Shown: positions 26,493-35,297, numbered from the stretch's first letter. The stretch: DNA of 58,817 nt from Candidatus Thorarchaeota archaeon (GCA_011365025.1 RDOF01000002.1:178792-237608), one strand, 5' to 3'. Notes: generated by a model from the sequence alone, not told the origin. Translations and numbers: made by a program.

Positions 26493-27536
26493 GTGCCAGC
26501 ATCAGAAGCTTCCAAGGTTTGTCTAATCACCACAGGCGGCACAATATCAAGTGTCTACGATGCCACAACCCATGCTCTTCGTCCCGGTCTCTCCGTAGAA
26601 GCTCTCCTAGGGGGGTTGCCGAGGAGAATGGGTCAAATTGAGGTGGCCCAAAGAGAGCTATTTCAAATGGATTCTGCAAATGCACAGCCTCATCATTGGC
26701 AGGAAATAGCTAGTGCAATTAAGGAGGTTAATGATGAGTTACCTGATATTCAGGGCATCGTCATTACACACGGAACCGATACAATGGTCTATTCCGCAGC
26801 TGCTGTTAGTTTCATGGTGCGAGATTTCGGGAAACCAATTGTCTTCACAGGGGCTCAAATACCTGCTTCCGTTCCTTGGAGTGATGGGCCTAGGAATCTG
26901 CTGGATGCCTTGAGGGTTGCAGCATTCGGTGATGTAGGCGAAACTTGCATTGTATTCAATGGGGAGATTCACAGAGCCACTAGAGCAAAGAAGCTCCGAG
27001 TAAATTCCTATGATGCCTTCGATTCAGTCGATCCTATTCCTTTGGGAGTCTTAGGAGGTGAAATCGTTCTCTACGAAAGCAGAAAGCGACGATATAACCT
27101 GGTTCCACGATTTGATACACGAATTGATGATCGTGTGTTTCTTCTGAAAGTATTCCCTGGGATGCCACCTCAGATTCTCCAAAAGATTGTGGACATGGGA
27201 TATCAGGGAATTGTCATTGAAGGGTTTGGTTCAGGGAATATACCAATCGAGGAAAACTCCCTTACTGGGGTGATTCAAAAGGCCACAAACCAGGGCTGTT
27301 TTGTGGTCCTCAGTTCTCAATGTGCCTTTGGTCAGGCTGATTTGACAACCTATGATGTTGGTCTTGCTGCTGCTGAAGTTGGTGCAATTAGTGCGTATGA
27401 CATGACCTCAGAAGCGACTCTTGTGAAGCTGGCCTGTGTGCTTGGTCATTCTCATGATTCAGAAAGAGTACGAAGCATGATGTCCGAGAATGTCGTGGGA
27501 GAATTGTCCCAATTTGCGAAGGCAGGTAATCGCTAA
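26493..27536 (+). CDS. L-asparaginase (type I)
   Basis: 347 residues from GTG 26493, chosen over TTG 26466 because GAGGCG stands 6 bases in front of it and family members begin close to the VCLITTGGTISS motif. The two catalytic threonine regions are present: TTGGTISS near the start, and VITHGTDTMVYSAAAVSF near residue 90. It lacks the extra N-terminal domain of GatD, so it is asparaginase rather than the archaeal Glu-tRNA(Gln) amidotransferase subunit, and no GatE is adjacent. It converts asparagine to aspartate and ammonia. It converges on the tRNA-Ser gene. Confidence 0.88.
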   Translation: MPASEASKVCLITTGGTISSVYDATTHALRPGLSVEALLGGLPRRMGQIEVAQRELFQMDSANAQPHHWQEIASAIKEVNDELPDIQGIVITHGTDTMVYSAAAVSFMVRDFGKPIVFTGAQIPASVPWSDGPRNLLDALRVAAFGDVGETCIVFNGEIHRATRAKKLRVNSYDAFDSVDPIPLGVLGGEIVLYESRKRRYNLVPRFDTRIDDRVFLLKVFPGMPPQILQKIVDMGYQGIVIEGFGSGNIPIEENSLTGVIQKATNQGCFVVLSSQCAFGQADLTTYDVGLAAAEVGAISAYDMTSEATLVKLACVLGHSHDSERVRSMMSENVVGELSQFAKAGNR

Positions 27537-27585
27537 TCCAGATACTGCCATAGAGAAGTTTGGCAGAGTAAGAGCAGAATAGAGG

Positions 27586-27703
27586 TGGCGCCCGGAATGA
27601 GATTCGAACTCATGCCTCCCAAAGGGAGAGCAGCTGCCTGTTAGCACAACACAATCGTGTCGTCAGCTCCAGGCTGCCGCCGTAGCCGCTTGGCTATCCG
27701 GGC
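27586..27703 (-). tRNA. tRNA-Ser (GGA) with intron and encoded CCA
   Basis: 118 bases on the minus strand. The acceptor stem GCCCGGA/TCCGGGC pairs perfectly (7 bp), with discriminator G and a genome-encoded CCA (27588-27586). D arm GCC...GGC; anticodon stem GCAGC/GCTGC; T arm ATGAG-TTCGAAT-CTCAT. A long variable arm CTCCC-TTT-GGGAG makes it a class II tRNA. With the 31-base insert removed, the loop reads CT-GGA-GA, giving anticodon GGA. Discriminator G favours Ser over Leu. It decodes UCC and UCU. Confidence 0.93.
27636..27666 (-). other. tRNA-Ser intron (31 bases)
   Basis: Insert between positions 37 and 38, the canonical archaeal site. Inside it CGACAC-GATT-GTGTTG forms a 6-pair hairpin, and the flanking CCTG/CAGG pairs make a central helix, giving a bulge-helix-bulge-like substrate for the splicing endonuclease. 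The exact cut sites could shift by a base; the bulges are not perfectly canonical. Confidence 0.7.
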
Positions 27704-27827
27704 ATTAAGAAAACCTATTCTACGCTCCTTTTCATCTTTTCTCTACTTCAACAAAGGAAAGACCTGCTACAAAGAGGTTGCGTTTCTGGAAATGAATTAA
27801 AGGAAACAATGATGACACAATTCACCG

Positions 27828-28694
27828 ATGAAATTCCTTTCCAGTAAAGACCCATCGATAAAGTCATACCAGGACGCGTTTCAACGCGAAATCAAACAGT
27901 GTCAAGCACTTGACATCTCCTATTGGATTGGTGTTGAAAAAAGCAATCCTGTGGGCTTCCTTATGGTGGGGAAAGAGCCAATCCGCCTGATTGCCCCCAT
28001 GGGTACAACTGTTGCCCTTCTTGGAGGAATTGCATCTGAGGGGTCATCCGAGATTTACTATGATATGGCGCTGAAAACCATAGAATTGGTTCGCAAGCAT
28101 GATGCAGATCATGTTTTTCTCAACCTCAATAGCATCAAGTACAAAGATGCCATTACTCAGTTTCGGAATGCTGGATTCAGCATCCTAGTTCATTCCTGCC
28201 ATATGCAAACCACGATCAACGATGATTTGACCCACTCTGGCAATCTCCGATTTGAGAGAATTGACAGGGATGGCATGGAACATTTCATGCACCTAATGAG
28301 CAACTTCATGGAAGATGCTTCTGATGAAATGTTAAGAATAATTCTTTCCAACTTTGAGGAATTTCCGGAGCAGATGCTTGATATGCTGTTTGGGAGCGAC
28401 GCATTTTACTTTGCCTACGACGACCAGGGGGTCGTGGCGATACTTGACATTTGTCCAGATGCCTCGGACAATATTTCAAACATAGGAGTTTCTCCTGACG
28501 CCAGAGGTAGGGGATATGGAAGACAAGTCATGCTCTTTGCCATGGAATTTCTAAGAAAGCATAATGTGAAAACTGCCCAAGTGCGTGTTAGTCTAACAAA
28601 CAAACCTGCCATCCGCCTTTATGAATCACTGGGGTTCAAGGAAATTCAGCAAGACACGGCCCTAATTTGGTGGAATGACAGAAACGTGTCCTAG
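27828..28694 (+). CDS. GNAT-family N-acetyltransferase
   Basis: 288 residues. The C-terminal 100 residues are a clear GNAT domain: VVAILDICPDASDNISNIGV, then the acetyl-CoA loop SPDARGRGYGRQVM, then AIRLYESLGFKEI. The N-terminal 150 residues look like a second, degenerate GNAT copy (YWIGVEKSNPVGFLMVG, FRNAGFSILVHS). The overall plan is like the enzyme at 3761-4714, so the two may be distant paralogues. The acceptor is unknown. ATG 27828; an ATG at 27809 opens only a short reading frame. Confidence 0.82.
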   Translation: MKFLSSKDPSIKSYQDAFQREIKQCQALDISYWIGVEKSNPVGFLMVGKEPIRLIAPMGTTVALLGGIASEGSSEIYYDMALKTIELVRKHDADHVFLNLNSIKYKDAITQFRNAGFSILVHSCHMQTTINDDLTHSGNLRFERIDRDGMEHFMHLMSNFMEDASDEMLRIILSNFEEFPEQMLDMLFGSDAFYFAYDDQGVVAILDICPDASDNISNIGVSPDARGRGYGRQVMLFAMEFLRKHNVKTAQVRVSLTNKPAIRLYESLGFKEIQQDTALIWWNDRNVS

Positions 28695-28767
28695 CAATCA
28701 TCTGTTCTTACCTCAAAACGATTACGATGTTACTAGAAACACAGCCCCTCCCGATTAAGCAAGAGCA

Positions 28768-29154
28768 TCATACTATCCATTCTTCTCCCGAATTTGCTCT
28801 GATAAAACCTAAGATGATATTCCCGCGAATCGAGTCATACCGAAAAGCTCCAAAGACAACTCTATCTTTTTCATGAAGGACTTCAATCTGCTTCTTTCTC
28901 AGGGTGTACTCAAAGAGCGACCGACAATGTTGTCTGACCTGCGCGAAGAGACTCTTGTACTGTTTTCGCTGTGAAGGACGAATCCCGTACCGCTGCAGAA
29001 TGAACCGATTGGCTAGTCTATTGCTTGACACTAATACTGGTCCTGCGAATTTCTTCTCTGTGGATTCACCGCTAAGTATTTCCCTCAGAAGCTGAGGCAG
29101 GTCTGAGAGTACAGAGGGAGTAAGCCACTCATGTGAATTTTCAGCTCGTTCCAT
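28768..29154 (-). CDS. Hypothetical protein, 128 residues
   Basis: A basic, soluble protein with no family I can recognise. The N-terminal half is helical (LSDLPQLLREILSG); the middle is rich in Arg/Lys and aromatic residues (RFILQRYGIRPSQRKQYKSLF), and the end has strand-like KDRVVFGAFRYDSIRGNIIL. Nucleic-acid binding would fit the charge but is unproven. It is read divergently from the uS13 operon and shares its intergenic region. Confidence 0.5.
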   Translation of the reverse strand: MERAENSHEWLTPSVLSDLPQLLREILSGESTEKKFAGPVLVSSNRLANRFILQRYGIRPSQRKQYKSLFAQVRQHCRSLFEYTLRKKQIEVLHEKDRVVFGAFRYDSIRGNIILGFIRANSGEEWIV

Positions 29155-29248
29155 TGGAAGCCATCCTAGAGCTTTGGTTTGTCTGCTCTAGTGTGGTTCT
29201 GTTTCACCTAAGAACACCCTTGAAAAAAGCAAAGCTGCATGGTAATGG

Positions 29249-29256
29249 TTATAAGG
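29249..29256 (+). promoter_or_regulatory. TATA box of the uS13-uS4-uS11 operon
   Basis: TTATAAGG, about 60 bases before the uS13 ATG. It predicts transcription from near 29278, with a leader of about 30 bases that includes the GAGGT ribosome-binding site (29296-29300). Confidence 0.55.
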
Positions 29257-29308
29257 ACTCTCCAAGAGTCGAGCAAAGCCTCAGCCAGTCAGAATGAGGT
29301 AGTATACC

Positions 29309-29758
29309 ATGTCTGAAGAGTATCGACATATTGTGCGAGTTGCAGGCCGTGATATCGACGGTCAGGAGAATCTCCTCCAAGGACTAACAAGAGTCAGAGG
29401 AGTAGGTATTAGGCTGTCAAAAGCTATTCTCAGAAAGCTAGAGCTGGACCCCTACAGCCGACTCGGATACCTGGCCGATGACCAAGTTGACCGGATAGAG
29501 GACCTCCTTAAGCATCCTCAGAAGGCTGGGTTGCCTGATTGGTACGTGAACCGTCCTAGAGACCGTAACTCTGGCAAGATGCTTCATTTGACTGGTTCAG
29601 ACTTGGATTTTGCGCAGCGAAGTGACATTGAGAGGCTGAGACGAATTAGATCTTGGAGAGGTATAAGACACAGCTTAGGACTCAAGGTTCGAGGACAGCA
29701 CACTAGGACGACTGGGCGTGGTGGAGCAGCTGTGGGAGTATCTAGAAAGAAAGTTTAG
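29309..29758 (+). CDS. rps13: Small ribosomal subunit protein uS13
   Basis: 149 residues, the usual archaeal length. HIVRVAGRDIDGQENLLQGLTRVRGVG at the start and the C-terminal SWRGIRHSLGLKVRGQHTRTTGRGG motif are diagnostic. It sits in the head of the 30S subunit and contacts tRNA and the bridge to the large subunit. GAGGT lies 8 bases before the ATG. It is the first gene of a uS13-uS4-uS11 operon. In most archaea RNA polymerase subunit D, eL18, uL13 and uS9 follow; here the operon ends after uS11. Confidence 0.97.
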   Translation: MSEEYRHIVRVAGRDIDGQENLLQGLTRVRGVGIRLSKAILRKLELDPYSRLGYLADDQVDRIEDLLKHPQKAGLPDWYVNRPRDRNSGKMLHLTGSDLDFAQRSDIERLRRIRSWRGIRHSLGLKVRGQHTRTTGRGGAAVGVSRKKV

Positions 29759-29772
29759 TTGAGTGATGAGAA

Positions 29773-30378
29773 ATGGGTGATCCTCGAAAGTCCAAAAAGA
29801 AGTATGTGAAGCCTAAGCGTCCCTTTGAGAGTGACAGGTTCGAATCAGAATTGCAGCTAATTGGAGCCTACGGTTTGAGAAACAAGAAGGAGCTATGGAG
29901 ACACAGGACGGAACTCTCGCTCTATCGCAGGCAGGCAAGGAATCTCCTGGCCCTGTCCGTTGATGAGAGAGCCCAGCTAGAACGTGAACTCATTCAGAAA
30001 TTGACCCGCCTAGGCTTCTTGAGTGGAACTCCGGATTTGGATGACGTATTGGACTTGTCTTTGGAGGATGTTCTTGAACGTCGGCTTCAGACAATTGTTC
30101 TCAGAAAGGGACTTGCATGCTCACCACATCATGCTCGGCAACTTGTCACCCATGGCCATATTGTTCTGGACTCGGCTAGAGTTACGACTCCCTCTAGGCT
30201 AATCACTGTCGCAGAGGAAACGCAGATTTCCTATGCGGCGAAATCTGCTTTGAACGATGAATCTCATCCTGCACGAATTGCCGCCTCTACTGCAGCACAG
30301 CGCGTTGAGGCCGCTTCAATGGCCGGAGATGATACGGATATTGATGATTCAATGGATGAGGATGGTGAAGCGAGTTGA
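29773..30378 (+). CDS. rps4: Small ribosomal subunit protein uS4
   Basis: 201 residues. The S4 RNA-binding domain is clear ([33 protein letters not shown]), after an N-terminal basic part with [19 protein letters not shown] 16S rRNA primary binder that starts 30S body assembly. The last 25 residues are strongly acidic ([16 protein letters not shown]), a tail not usual for uS4. Its stop TGA overlaps the TTG start of uS11. Confidence 0.97.
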   Translation: MGDPRKSKKKYVKPKRPFESDRFESELQLIGAYGLRNKKELWRHRTELSLYRRQARNLLALSVDERAQLERELIQKLTRLGFLSGTPDLDDVLDLSLEDVLERRLQTIVLRKGLACSPHHARQLVTHGHIVLDSARVTTPSRLITVAEETQISYAAKSALNDESHPARIAASTAAQRVEAASMAGDDTDIDDSMDEDGEAS

Positions 30379-30773
30379 GTACAGAAGACCGGGATAAATG
30401 GGGAATTGCCCACATTTTCGCCTCCTATAATGATACTATTGTTCATATTACCGACATCACGGGAGCTGAAACAATTGCCCGTCATAGTGGCGGAATGATG
30501 GTAAAGGCTGATAGAAACGAGTCTTCACCGCATGCAGCTATGCAAGCCGCTTTTCAGGCAGCCCGTGAAGCCAAGGACAAGGGCATCTATGGAATTCACA
30601 TTCGTGTGAGAGCTCCTGGAGGCAGTGGTCCGAAGACTCCTGGTCCTGGCGCTCAAGCAGCTATCCGTGCGCTCAGCAGGGCCGGGTTAAGAATTGGCAT
30701 TATTGACGAGGTCACTCCGATTCCACATGATGGCACTAGGAAGAAGGGTGGTCGAAGAGGCCGACGAGTCTAG
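30375..30773 (+). CDS. rps11: Small ribosomal subunit protein uS11
   Basis: 132 residues. [72 protein letters not shown] and the C-terminal [19 protein letters not shown] are classic. It forms the platform of the small subunit near the mRNA exit. The start is TTG at 30375, overlapping the uS4 stop by 4 bases (TTGA), so translation is coupled. Confidence 0.97.
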   Translation: MSTEDRDKWGIAHIFASYNDTIVHITDITGAETIARHSGGMMVKADRNESSPHAAMQAAFQAAREAKDKGIYGIHIRVRAPGGSGPKTPGPGAQAAIRALSRAGLRIGIIDEVTPIPHDGTRKKGGRRGRRV

Positions 30774-30802
30774 GCAGAAGACTTCCTACTACTCTGTGTC
30801 CC

Positions 30803-32131
30803 TTATTCATACCACGCATCAATGAGGATGCTTTCTATTCCCCTATTAGTCAGATTAAGACGCGAATCAGGTTTTGTAAGATGTCTCTGTGCTCTGGGTG
30901 GCGGCAAGTAGAGCCCTTCTTCTATCTCTCTGGCTATCGGTGTTCTTGTCTTTTTGGCGTTGGGGTCCCTAAAACCGCAAGAAAAGCACTTGTATCCCTT
31001 TTCTTTTCCTGCACTCTTCATTCTCTTTGAGCATCTTGGACAAATGGGGTTGGCCTCTGTCAGTCCTTCAGCTGGTTTCAGAACCTCAATTCCTTCGACA
31101 TTGATGGTGAGACCGTGTGTCTTTGCTGCAGGGCGGAGACCGCAGTGAATCAGGACCTCGTCCCCTTTGATGAGCTTCGCGATGACTCCTCTGAAGTCGC
31201 CAGTTGGCTCATATGCGGCGCAGTCGATGCGGCCTGAGCAATCTGCAACCCCGAAAATAACATGGCCTCCTTCAATCATTTTGGGGGCGGTATCAACTAC
31301 TCCGTGAACCACCGCCGCCATATAGGGACGCAAATCCGATACATAGACGCAATTCAACAAGTGTGCACCTGTTCCCTGGTTTGAGCGGAAGACCATCCAT
31401 CGTTCTACTTTCTGATTGCTCTTTATGTAGGACGCCGCTTCTTTCACATACGCGGGCCGTTCTCCACGGATTCCAAATAGGACTGGGTCTGGACCGTGTG
31501 GAGCTATCAATCCAAATCCCGATTGCCTGTCAACGTTGGAGAACGTCTTTTCCCCCATTGCATCATCCATCAGAATAACTGATTCATCCGAAACTCCGCG
31601 GGGCTGATTGGAACTTCCGAGTTCTCGATAAGCAATATACTCGTATGTATAGTCACCACTGAGAAGGTTACCAGCAGCAGCTAGAGCTCCCACAAGACCT
31701 CTTTCGTTTCCATAGGAAATATGCTCGAGTCTCTCTTCATGAACAATTCTCTTCCCAACTTCTATCGGAATTGTTCTCCAAAGAGCTCGGCCACTGAATT
31801 CTCGTATCGCCTTTGAGGGCTCCCCCTCGACTAACACTACGCCGGGATTTGTATTTGGATACCCCAAATCCACATAATCCTCTACCATTTCTTTTACAAT
31901 TGGTTTGATTTGCATCAGATTCGCTTTATCCAGAGCGAATCTCAGTGCAACAGCCCCATTTCCCCGAGTTCTAAAGGGAATATTGGGGTTTAGGCGAATC
32001 AGATTAGGATAATCCATCCAGGTCGCACCCAGCGCGGAGATCTGCTCGACCAGAAGGGCGGCAAAATGCGTTGTACACCCGCCTGCCGGGCTGTCAATAT
32101 CGTCCATTCCGAGATGGATTCTTTTCATCAT
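30803..32131 (-). CDS. tiaS: tRNA(Ile2) agmatinylcytidine synthetase TiaS
   Basis: About 442 residues. The N-terminal kinase-like part begins HLGMDDIDSPAGGCTTHFAALL; an OB-fold region near 270-350 (VIFGVADCSGRIDCAAYEPTGDFRGVIAKLIKGDEVLIHCG) and a zinc ribbon near 365-395 (CPRCSKRM...CFSCGF) complete the TiaS plan. It attaches agmatine to C34 of the AUA-reading tRNA-Ile in archaea. ATG 32131 (GGATGA upstream) is favoured over ATG 32149, which would overlap the upstream zinc-finger gene by 16 bases. It converges with uS11. Confidence 0.92.
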   Translation of the reverse strand: MMKRIHLGMDDIDSPAGGCTTHFAALLVEQISALGATWMDYPNLIRLNPNIPFRTRGNGAVALRFALDKANLMQIKPIVKEMVEDYVDLGYPNTNPGVVLVEGEPSKAIREFSGRALWRTIPIEVGKRIVHEERLEHISYGNERGLVGALAAAGNLLSGDYTYEYIAYRELGSSNQPRGVSDESVILMDDAMGEKTFSNVDRQSGFGLIAPHGPDPVLFGIRGERPAYVKEAASYIKSNQKVERWMVFRSNQGTGAHLLNCVYVSDLRPYMAAVVHGVVDTAPKMIEGGHVIFGVADCSGRIDCAAYEPTGDFRGVIAKLIKGDEVLIHCGLRPAAKTHGLTINVEGIEVLKPAEGLTEANPICPRCSKRMKSAGKEKGYKCFSCGFRDPNAKKTRTPIAREIEEGLYLPPPRAQRHLTKPDSRLNLTNRGIESILIDAWYE

Positions 32132-32133
32132 AT

Positions 32134-32400
32134 CTAATTCATCCTGCATACATCACAAATTGTGGCTTCCCCGTCTTTTTGCCCATGGTCCTCGCACACC
32201 AGCCTACCACACAGATTACATGCCCGTGCGGAAAGATACTCGCCGCAGATGGAGCATTGAGCCTCAAGGCATGCAAGACAGATTTCACCATCCCTTGAGC
32301 AACTGCTGCAGACCAGTGATCCGCACATATGACAGCGTTCGAGGTCGTCACTCTTCTCGCCACAGATTTCGCAGCTCGTGCCCGGTATGAAGCGCATCAT
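32134..32400 (-). CDS. Cysteine-rich zinc-finger protein
   Basis: 88 residues with 16 cysteines, mostly as CxxC pairs (CEICGEK, CHMCGSLVCSSC, CLACLEAQCSICGEY, CNLCGRLVCEDH, CDVC), enough for three or four treble-clef or HIT/B-box-like zinc sites. Similar short Cys-rich proteins in archaea are uncharacterised. It lies directly ahead of tiaS with 2 bases between stop and start, so the two are probably co-translated and a role in tRNA modification is possible. ATG 32400. Confidence 0.75.
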   Translation of the reverse strand: MMRFIPGTSCEICGEKSDDLERCHMCGSLVCSSCSRDGEICLACLEAQCSICGEYLSARACNLCGRLVCEDHGQKDGEATICDVCRMN

Positions 32401-32467
32401 CCTTACTCATCTGTTCAGAAGTCTAATGGGAAGCCTGAAATCTGTTGTGCAACAAGCCATCTTTGCT

Positions 32468-33007
32468 ATGGCCTCTTCAGACACCTCTCCAAGAATTCTT
32501 ATCTTTCATGCAGCACAATGTGACCCAAAGAAGTGCACTGGTCTTCGATTGGGGCGCATGAAGAGAGCTTCCATTATCAGAGATATGCGTCAAATCCCAA
32601 GAAATGCAATTATTCTCAATCCGGTTTCTGAAACTGCCTTTTCTCCTAGTGACAGAGAAACTCTCCTTCAATCAGGGATTGTAGCTCTTGATTGCTCATG
32701 GAAACAAGCTGAAGCTGTATTTCACCAAACCAAAGGGGCTTTTCAGCGATCCTTGCCTTACTTACTTGCGGCCAATCCGATTAATACGTACAAACCAATC
32801 AAGCTATCAACCGCCGAGGCAATTGCAGCCGCCCTATACATTGCAGGTGAACCAGAATTAGCAGATGACGTTATGTCTGTTTTCAAATGGGGCCCTTCAT
32901 TCATCACACTAAATAAGGAGTGGCTGGACGCCTACGCCTCTTGTGAATCGAGTACTGAGGTGGTTCGGGTTCAAAAGGAGATAATGAGTTCTCATTCTAG
33001 AGGTTGA
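32468..33007 (+). CDS. tsr3: rRNA aminocarboxypropyltransferase Tsr3
   Basis: 179 residues from ATG 32468. ILIFHAAQCDPKKCTGLRL, ALDCSWKQAEAVF, RSLPYLLAANPINTYKP and LSTAEAIAAALYIAG are the Tsr3 (DUF367) signature segments. The enzyme transfers the 3-amino-3-carboxypropyl group of AdoMet to the hypermodified uridine of small-subunit rRNA. The open frame reaches back to 32378, overlapping the divergent zinc-finger gene; 32426 and 32468 avoid that, and 32468 gives the usual archaeal length. The start is not certain. Confidence 0.9.
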   Translation: MASSDTSPRILIFHAAQCDPKKCTGLRLGRMKRASIIRDMRQIPRNAIILNPVSETAFSPSDRETLLQSGIVALDCSWKQAEAVFHQTKGAFQRSLPYLLAANPINTYKPIKLSTAEAIAAALYIAGEPELADDVMSVFKWGPSFITLNKEWLDAYASCESSTEVVRVQKEIMSSHSRG

Positions 33008-33077
33008 CCAGAGCCCATCTAGTACATTCTTGCAAAGATAATGAAACCTAATATCGAGGCCAGAATATAGCATAGCT

Positions 33078-33569
33078 GTGAGTGAAGTGGGACTGAACAA
33101 CGGAAAGCTAGATAGTCAAGCAATTGGATGGATCAAGTGGTTCATGGTTATCGCGACTGTCATTTTGCCCTTTGGCGTATTTCCGAACCTATCCTTCATA
33201 GGGTATGGCACCACACAGTTTGCTGATATTGTGGTTCTATCATACCTATGGGCATTTATTCCATCTTTTGTAGAGGGGTTTGCTATCCTTATCCTGCCTT
33301 GGATGATTTATGGCTTGGCAGCGGGTCTCGTCAACATTCTCTTTGCCTTCAGTGTCATCCGCTACAGCGAAGACCGCATCAGCTGGAGTGAACTGCTCTG
33401 GACTGGTCTACTAACGCTCTTGATTCCATTTCTTTCTCTAGCCTTTCTAATCCCTACAATGGTTTCAACAGGAGTATTTGCATACTTGGGGCCAATTCCA
33501 ATTCAACTGGTAGTCGGCCTATGGATTGCAAAGGAGGCTGGTAGTGACCATTTGCGTAGTCCAGACTAA
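33078..33569 (+). CDS. Four-helix membrane protein, unknown
   Basis: 163 residues with four predicted membrane helices (about 17-37, 45-75, 78-95 and 110-150) and a short polar tail. I recognise no family. The GTG start at 33078 has no strong ribosome-binding site. It is read towards the RNase P RNA gene, which lies on the other strand only 12 bases beyond the stop. Confidence 0.6.
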   Translation: MSEVGLNNGKLDSQAIGWIKWFMVIATVILPFGVFPNLSFIGYGTTQFADIVVLSYLWAFIPSFVEGFAILILPWMIYGLAAGLVNILFAFSVIRYSEDRISWSELLWTGLLTLLIPFLSLAFLIPTMVSTGVFAYLGPIPIQLVVGLWIAKEAGSDHLRSPD

Positions 33570-33581
33570 GCCAAGAAGAGC

Positions 33582-33930
33582 TGGCTCTGGTTCGGTGAGT
33601 AGCCCCAATTTTGTTCTGTTCAGACCGTTACCAGTCTGAACCTTGCGACATCAGTCTATGCTCTCTACCCTACACCTCCGGCCGACACGTCAACGGTGTA
33701 TTCTTGAGATTGCTACCTGGTGGTGGGCCGTTTCATCCTATCCAAGGCAGTTCTCTGCGACTTTGAGTATCGCGTCATCGTCATATCCACCTTGGAGGTA
33801 TCGTTTCTGTTCCCAGAGCGAGACTCTCGCCTCCCTGCTTTCACAGGACCAGCATCGGCATGTAGTTGGGAGCTTCCTCAGCCCTTGCCCTAGGGCAAGT
33901 ACCGTCAGTCGCGCTTCCGCTCCAGAGCCA
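33582..33930 (-). ncRNA. rnpB: RNase P RNA
   Basis: About 349 bases on the minus strand. The ends pair in a 9-bp P1 helix, TGGCTCTGG (33930-33922) with CCAGAGCCA (33590-33582). Conserved-region matches: GCTGAGGAAGCTCCC (33882-33868, CR-I), ACAGAAACGATACC (33810-33797), ATGAAACGGCCC (33736-33725) and the 3' ACAGAAC...GGGGCT element (33619-33601, CR-V). Hairpins CTTGCC/GGCAAG (33884-33899) and TTCAGAC/GTCTGAA (33622-33643) fit P3 and a late helix. It is the catalytic RNA that trims the 5' end of pre-tRNA. One of its protein partners, Rpp29, is encoded at 50319-50603. Confidence 0.92.
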
Positions 33931-33950
33931 TAGATATTCCATCACGAGTT

Positions 33951-33957
33951 CATAAAA
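33951..33957 (-). promoter_or_regulatory. TATA box of the RNase P RNA gene
   Basis: TTTTATG on the minus strand, centred about 24 bases upstream of the P1 5' end at 33930, exactly the archaeal TATA-to-start distance. It lies between the cbf5 stop and the RNA, so rnpB has its own promoter. Confidence 0.6.
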
Positions 33958-33968
33958 GCATAGTGCAA

Positions 33969-34979
33969 TCATTCAGCACTCGCTCGCTTTTTCCACATTG
34001 CTGGATATCTTCCCCGCTCCATCAGTACACGTTCGGTAACTGCTACTATTCCGCTCTTAGCCTTCAGAATTGCGTCGGATGTCATTTTGCTTTTCGCGAG
34101 ACCTATTGCTTCACCTTTCTGGGTTTTCAAAACGAGCATGGTGCCGCTTTTTACCCCAGAAGAGAGAGATACAATCCCATTTGCTGCAAGATCCGCTCCG
34201 TGGCAGAGGGCTTCAACGGCAGAATCACGAACAGTGACGAAAGGCAGATGACTTAGTGCAAATTCAATGGGCAGCAGATACTTTCGCAGTTCTGTGTCAT
34301 CGCCATCTTCCTTCCAGAAATAATAGGCGTCCTTCAGATCATAGAGAGAACACAGATGTTCGCCCTCTCGGAATGGCCCTACACGCGTTCGACGCAATTC
34401 GCGCATATGAGCTCCAACTCCTAGTGCCTCTCCAATATCAAAACATAGCTTTCTAATGTAGGTTCCCGCTTGGCACCCGACGCGAAATAGCACGAGACGC
34501 CCCTTTAATTCCATTATCTCATTGTAGTATATCTCTCGCACTCTCAGAACTCTTTTCACAGAGGACCGAAGAGGGGGCTTCTGGTAGATCTTTCCAACAA
34601 ATTCCTCAATAACCCTTCGTACATCAGTCTGGTCGGCTCCATGGTGTAGTTCCATTACGCAGATATATTCCTTGCCAGCCGGAAGCAAGGCTTGCATTGC
34701 TTTGGTAGCGTAACCGATTCCCACAGGTAGAATTCCAGTCACTCCCGGGTCCAAGGTTCCGCCATGTCCAACTCTTTTCACATCAAGTATCTTCCGAACC
34801 CATGTTGCCACTTCATGGCTTGTTGGTCCTGCAGGCTTGTCAAGAGATACCACGGCATTGTTAAGCAGAACTTCGATTGGCAGCGGTTCGCTCGGGGAGT
34901 ATCCATAACTGGGATTACTCTCATCAACTGCTTTTGTCATAACCTCCCGTGGAGTGTCTGCGGGCAGACCTTTACTCAT
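33969..34979 (-). CDS. cbf5: tRNA/rRNA pseudouridine synthase Cbf5 (dyskerin)
   Basis: 336 residues. The TruB-like catalytic domain has VVSLDKPAGPTSHEV and GHGGTLDPGVTGILPV with the catalytic Asp, then RSSVKRVLRVREIYY and GTYIRKLCFDIG; a PUA domain follows (PFVTVRDSAVEALCHGADLAANGI). It is the pseudouridylase of H/ACA ribonucleoproteins and also makes Psi55 in archaeal tRNA. ATG 34979 follows GGAGAGG. It is the last protein gene of the minus-strand cluster, 39 bases ahead of rnpB. Confidence 0.95.
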   Translation of the reverse strand: MSKGLPADTPREVMTKAVDESNPSYGYSPSEPLPIEVLLNNAVVSLDKPAGPTSHEVATWVRKILDVKRVGHGGTLDPGVTGILPVGIGYATKAMQALLPAGKEYICVMELHHGADQTDVRRVIEEFVGKIYQKPPLRSSVKRVLRVREIYYNEIMELKGRLVLFRVGCQAGTYIRKLCFDIGEALGVGAHMRELRRTRVGPFREGEHLCSLYDLKDAYYFWKEDGDDTELRKYLLPIEFALSHLPFVTVRDSAVEALCHGADLAANGIVSLSSGVKSGTMLVLKTQKGEAIGLAKSKMTSDAILKAKSGIVAVTERVLMERGRYPAMWKKRASAE

Positions 34980-35015
34980 TGTTGCCTCTCCCCTGGGAGA
35001 ACACTTTGGGGTCCA

Positions 35016-35297
35016 TCACTGTGTGACTCTGATTTTCTCTCTGAACTTCTCTAGAAGTCCTGCATCAGTGAGTGCCTTTTCGACTGCCTTGTCATCCGCA
35101 CCCTTCTCCACCTCAATCTTGGTTTCAAGAGGCTCAAGATGACGAACATTGCACTTCCGTCTACGCACGCTACTGATGTGCTTTGGCCCAGTCACTACCA
35201 CAAAACGTCCTTCCATAACGTCCACAATAACACAATAGGATCCGGTTTCACGACCCATAGTCTTTACACATACTCGTCCTACATCGTATAGAGTCAT
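35016..35297 (-). CDS. rpl14e: Large ribosomal subunit protein eL14
   Basis: 93 residues. LYDVGRVCVKTMGRETGSYCVIVDV and FVVVTGPKHISSVRRRKCNVRHLEP are the KOW-type eL14 signature. ATG 35297 is preferred over 35315 because GCGAGGTTG precedes it by about 7 bases and archaeal eL14 starts close to the VGRVCVK motif. It lies between cmk and cbf5, the common archaeal order. Confidence 0.94.
   Translation of the reverse strand: MTLYDVGRVCVKTMGRETGSYCVIVDVMEGRFVVVTGPKHISSVRRRKCNVRHLEPLETKIEVEKGADDKAVEKALTDAGLLEKFREKIRVTQ

Noticed and set aside
26466..27536. GatD subunit of Glu-tRNA amidotransferase
   Set aside because: The protein lacks the extra N-terminal domain of GatD and has no GatE neighbour, so asparaginase is the better call.
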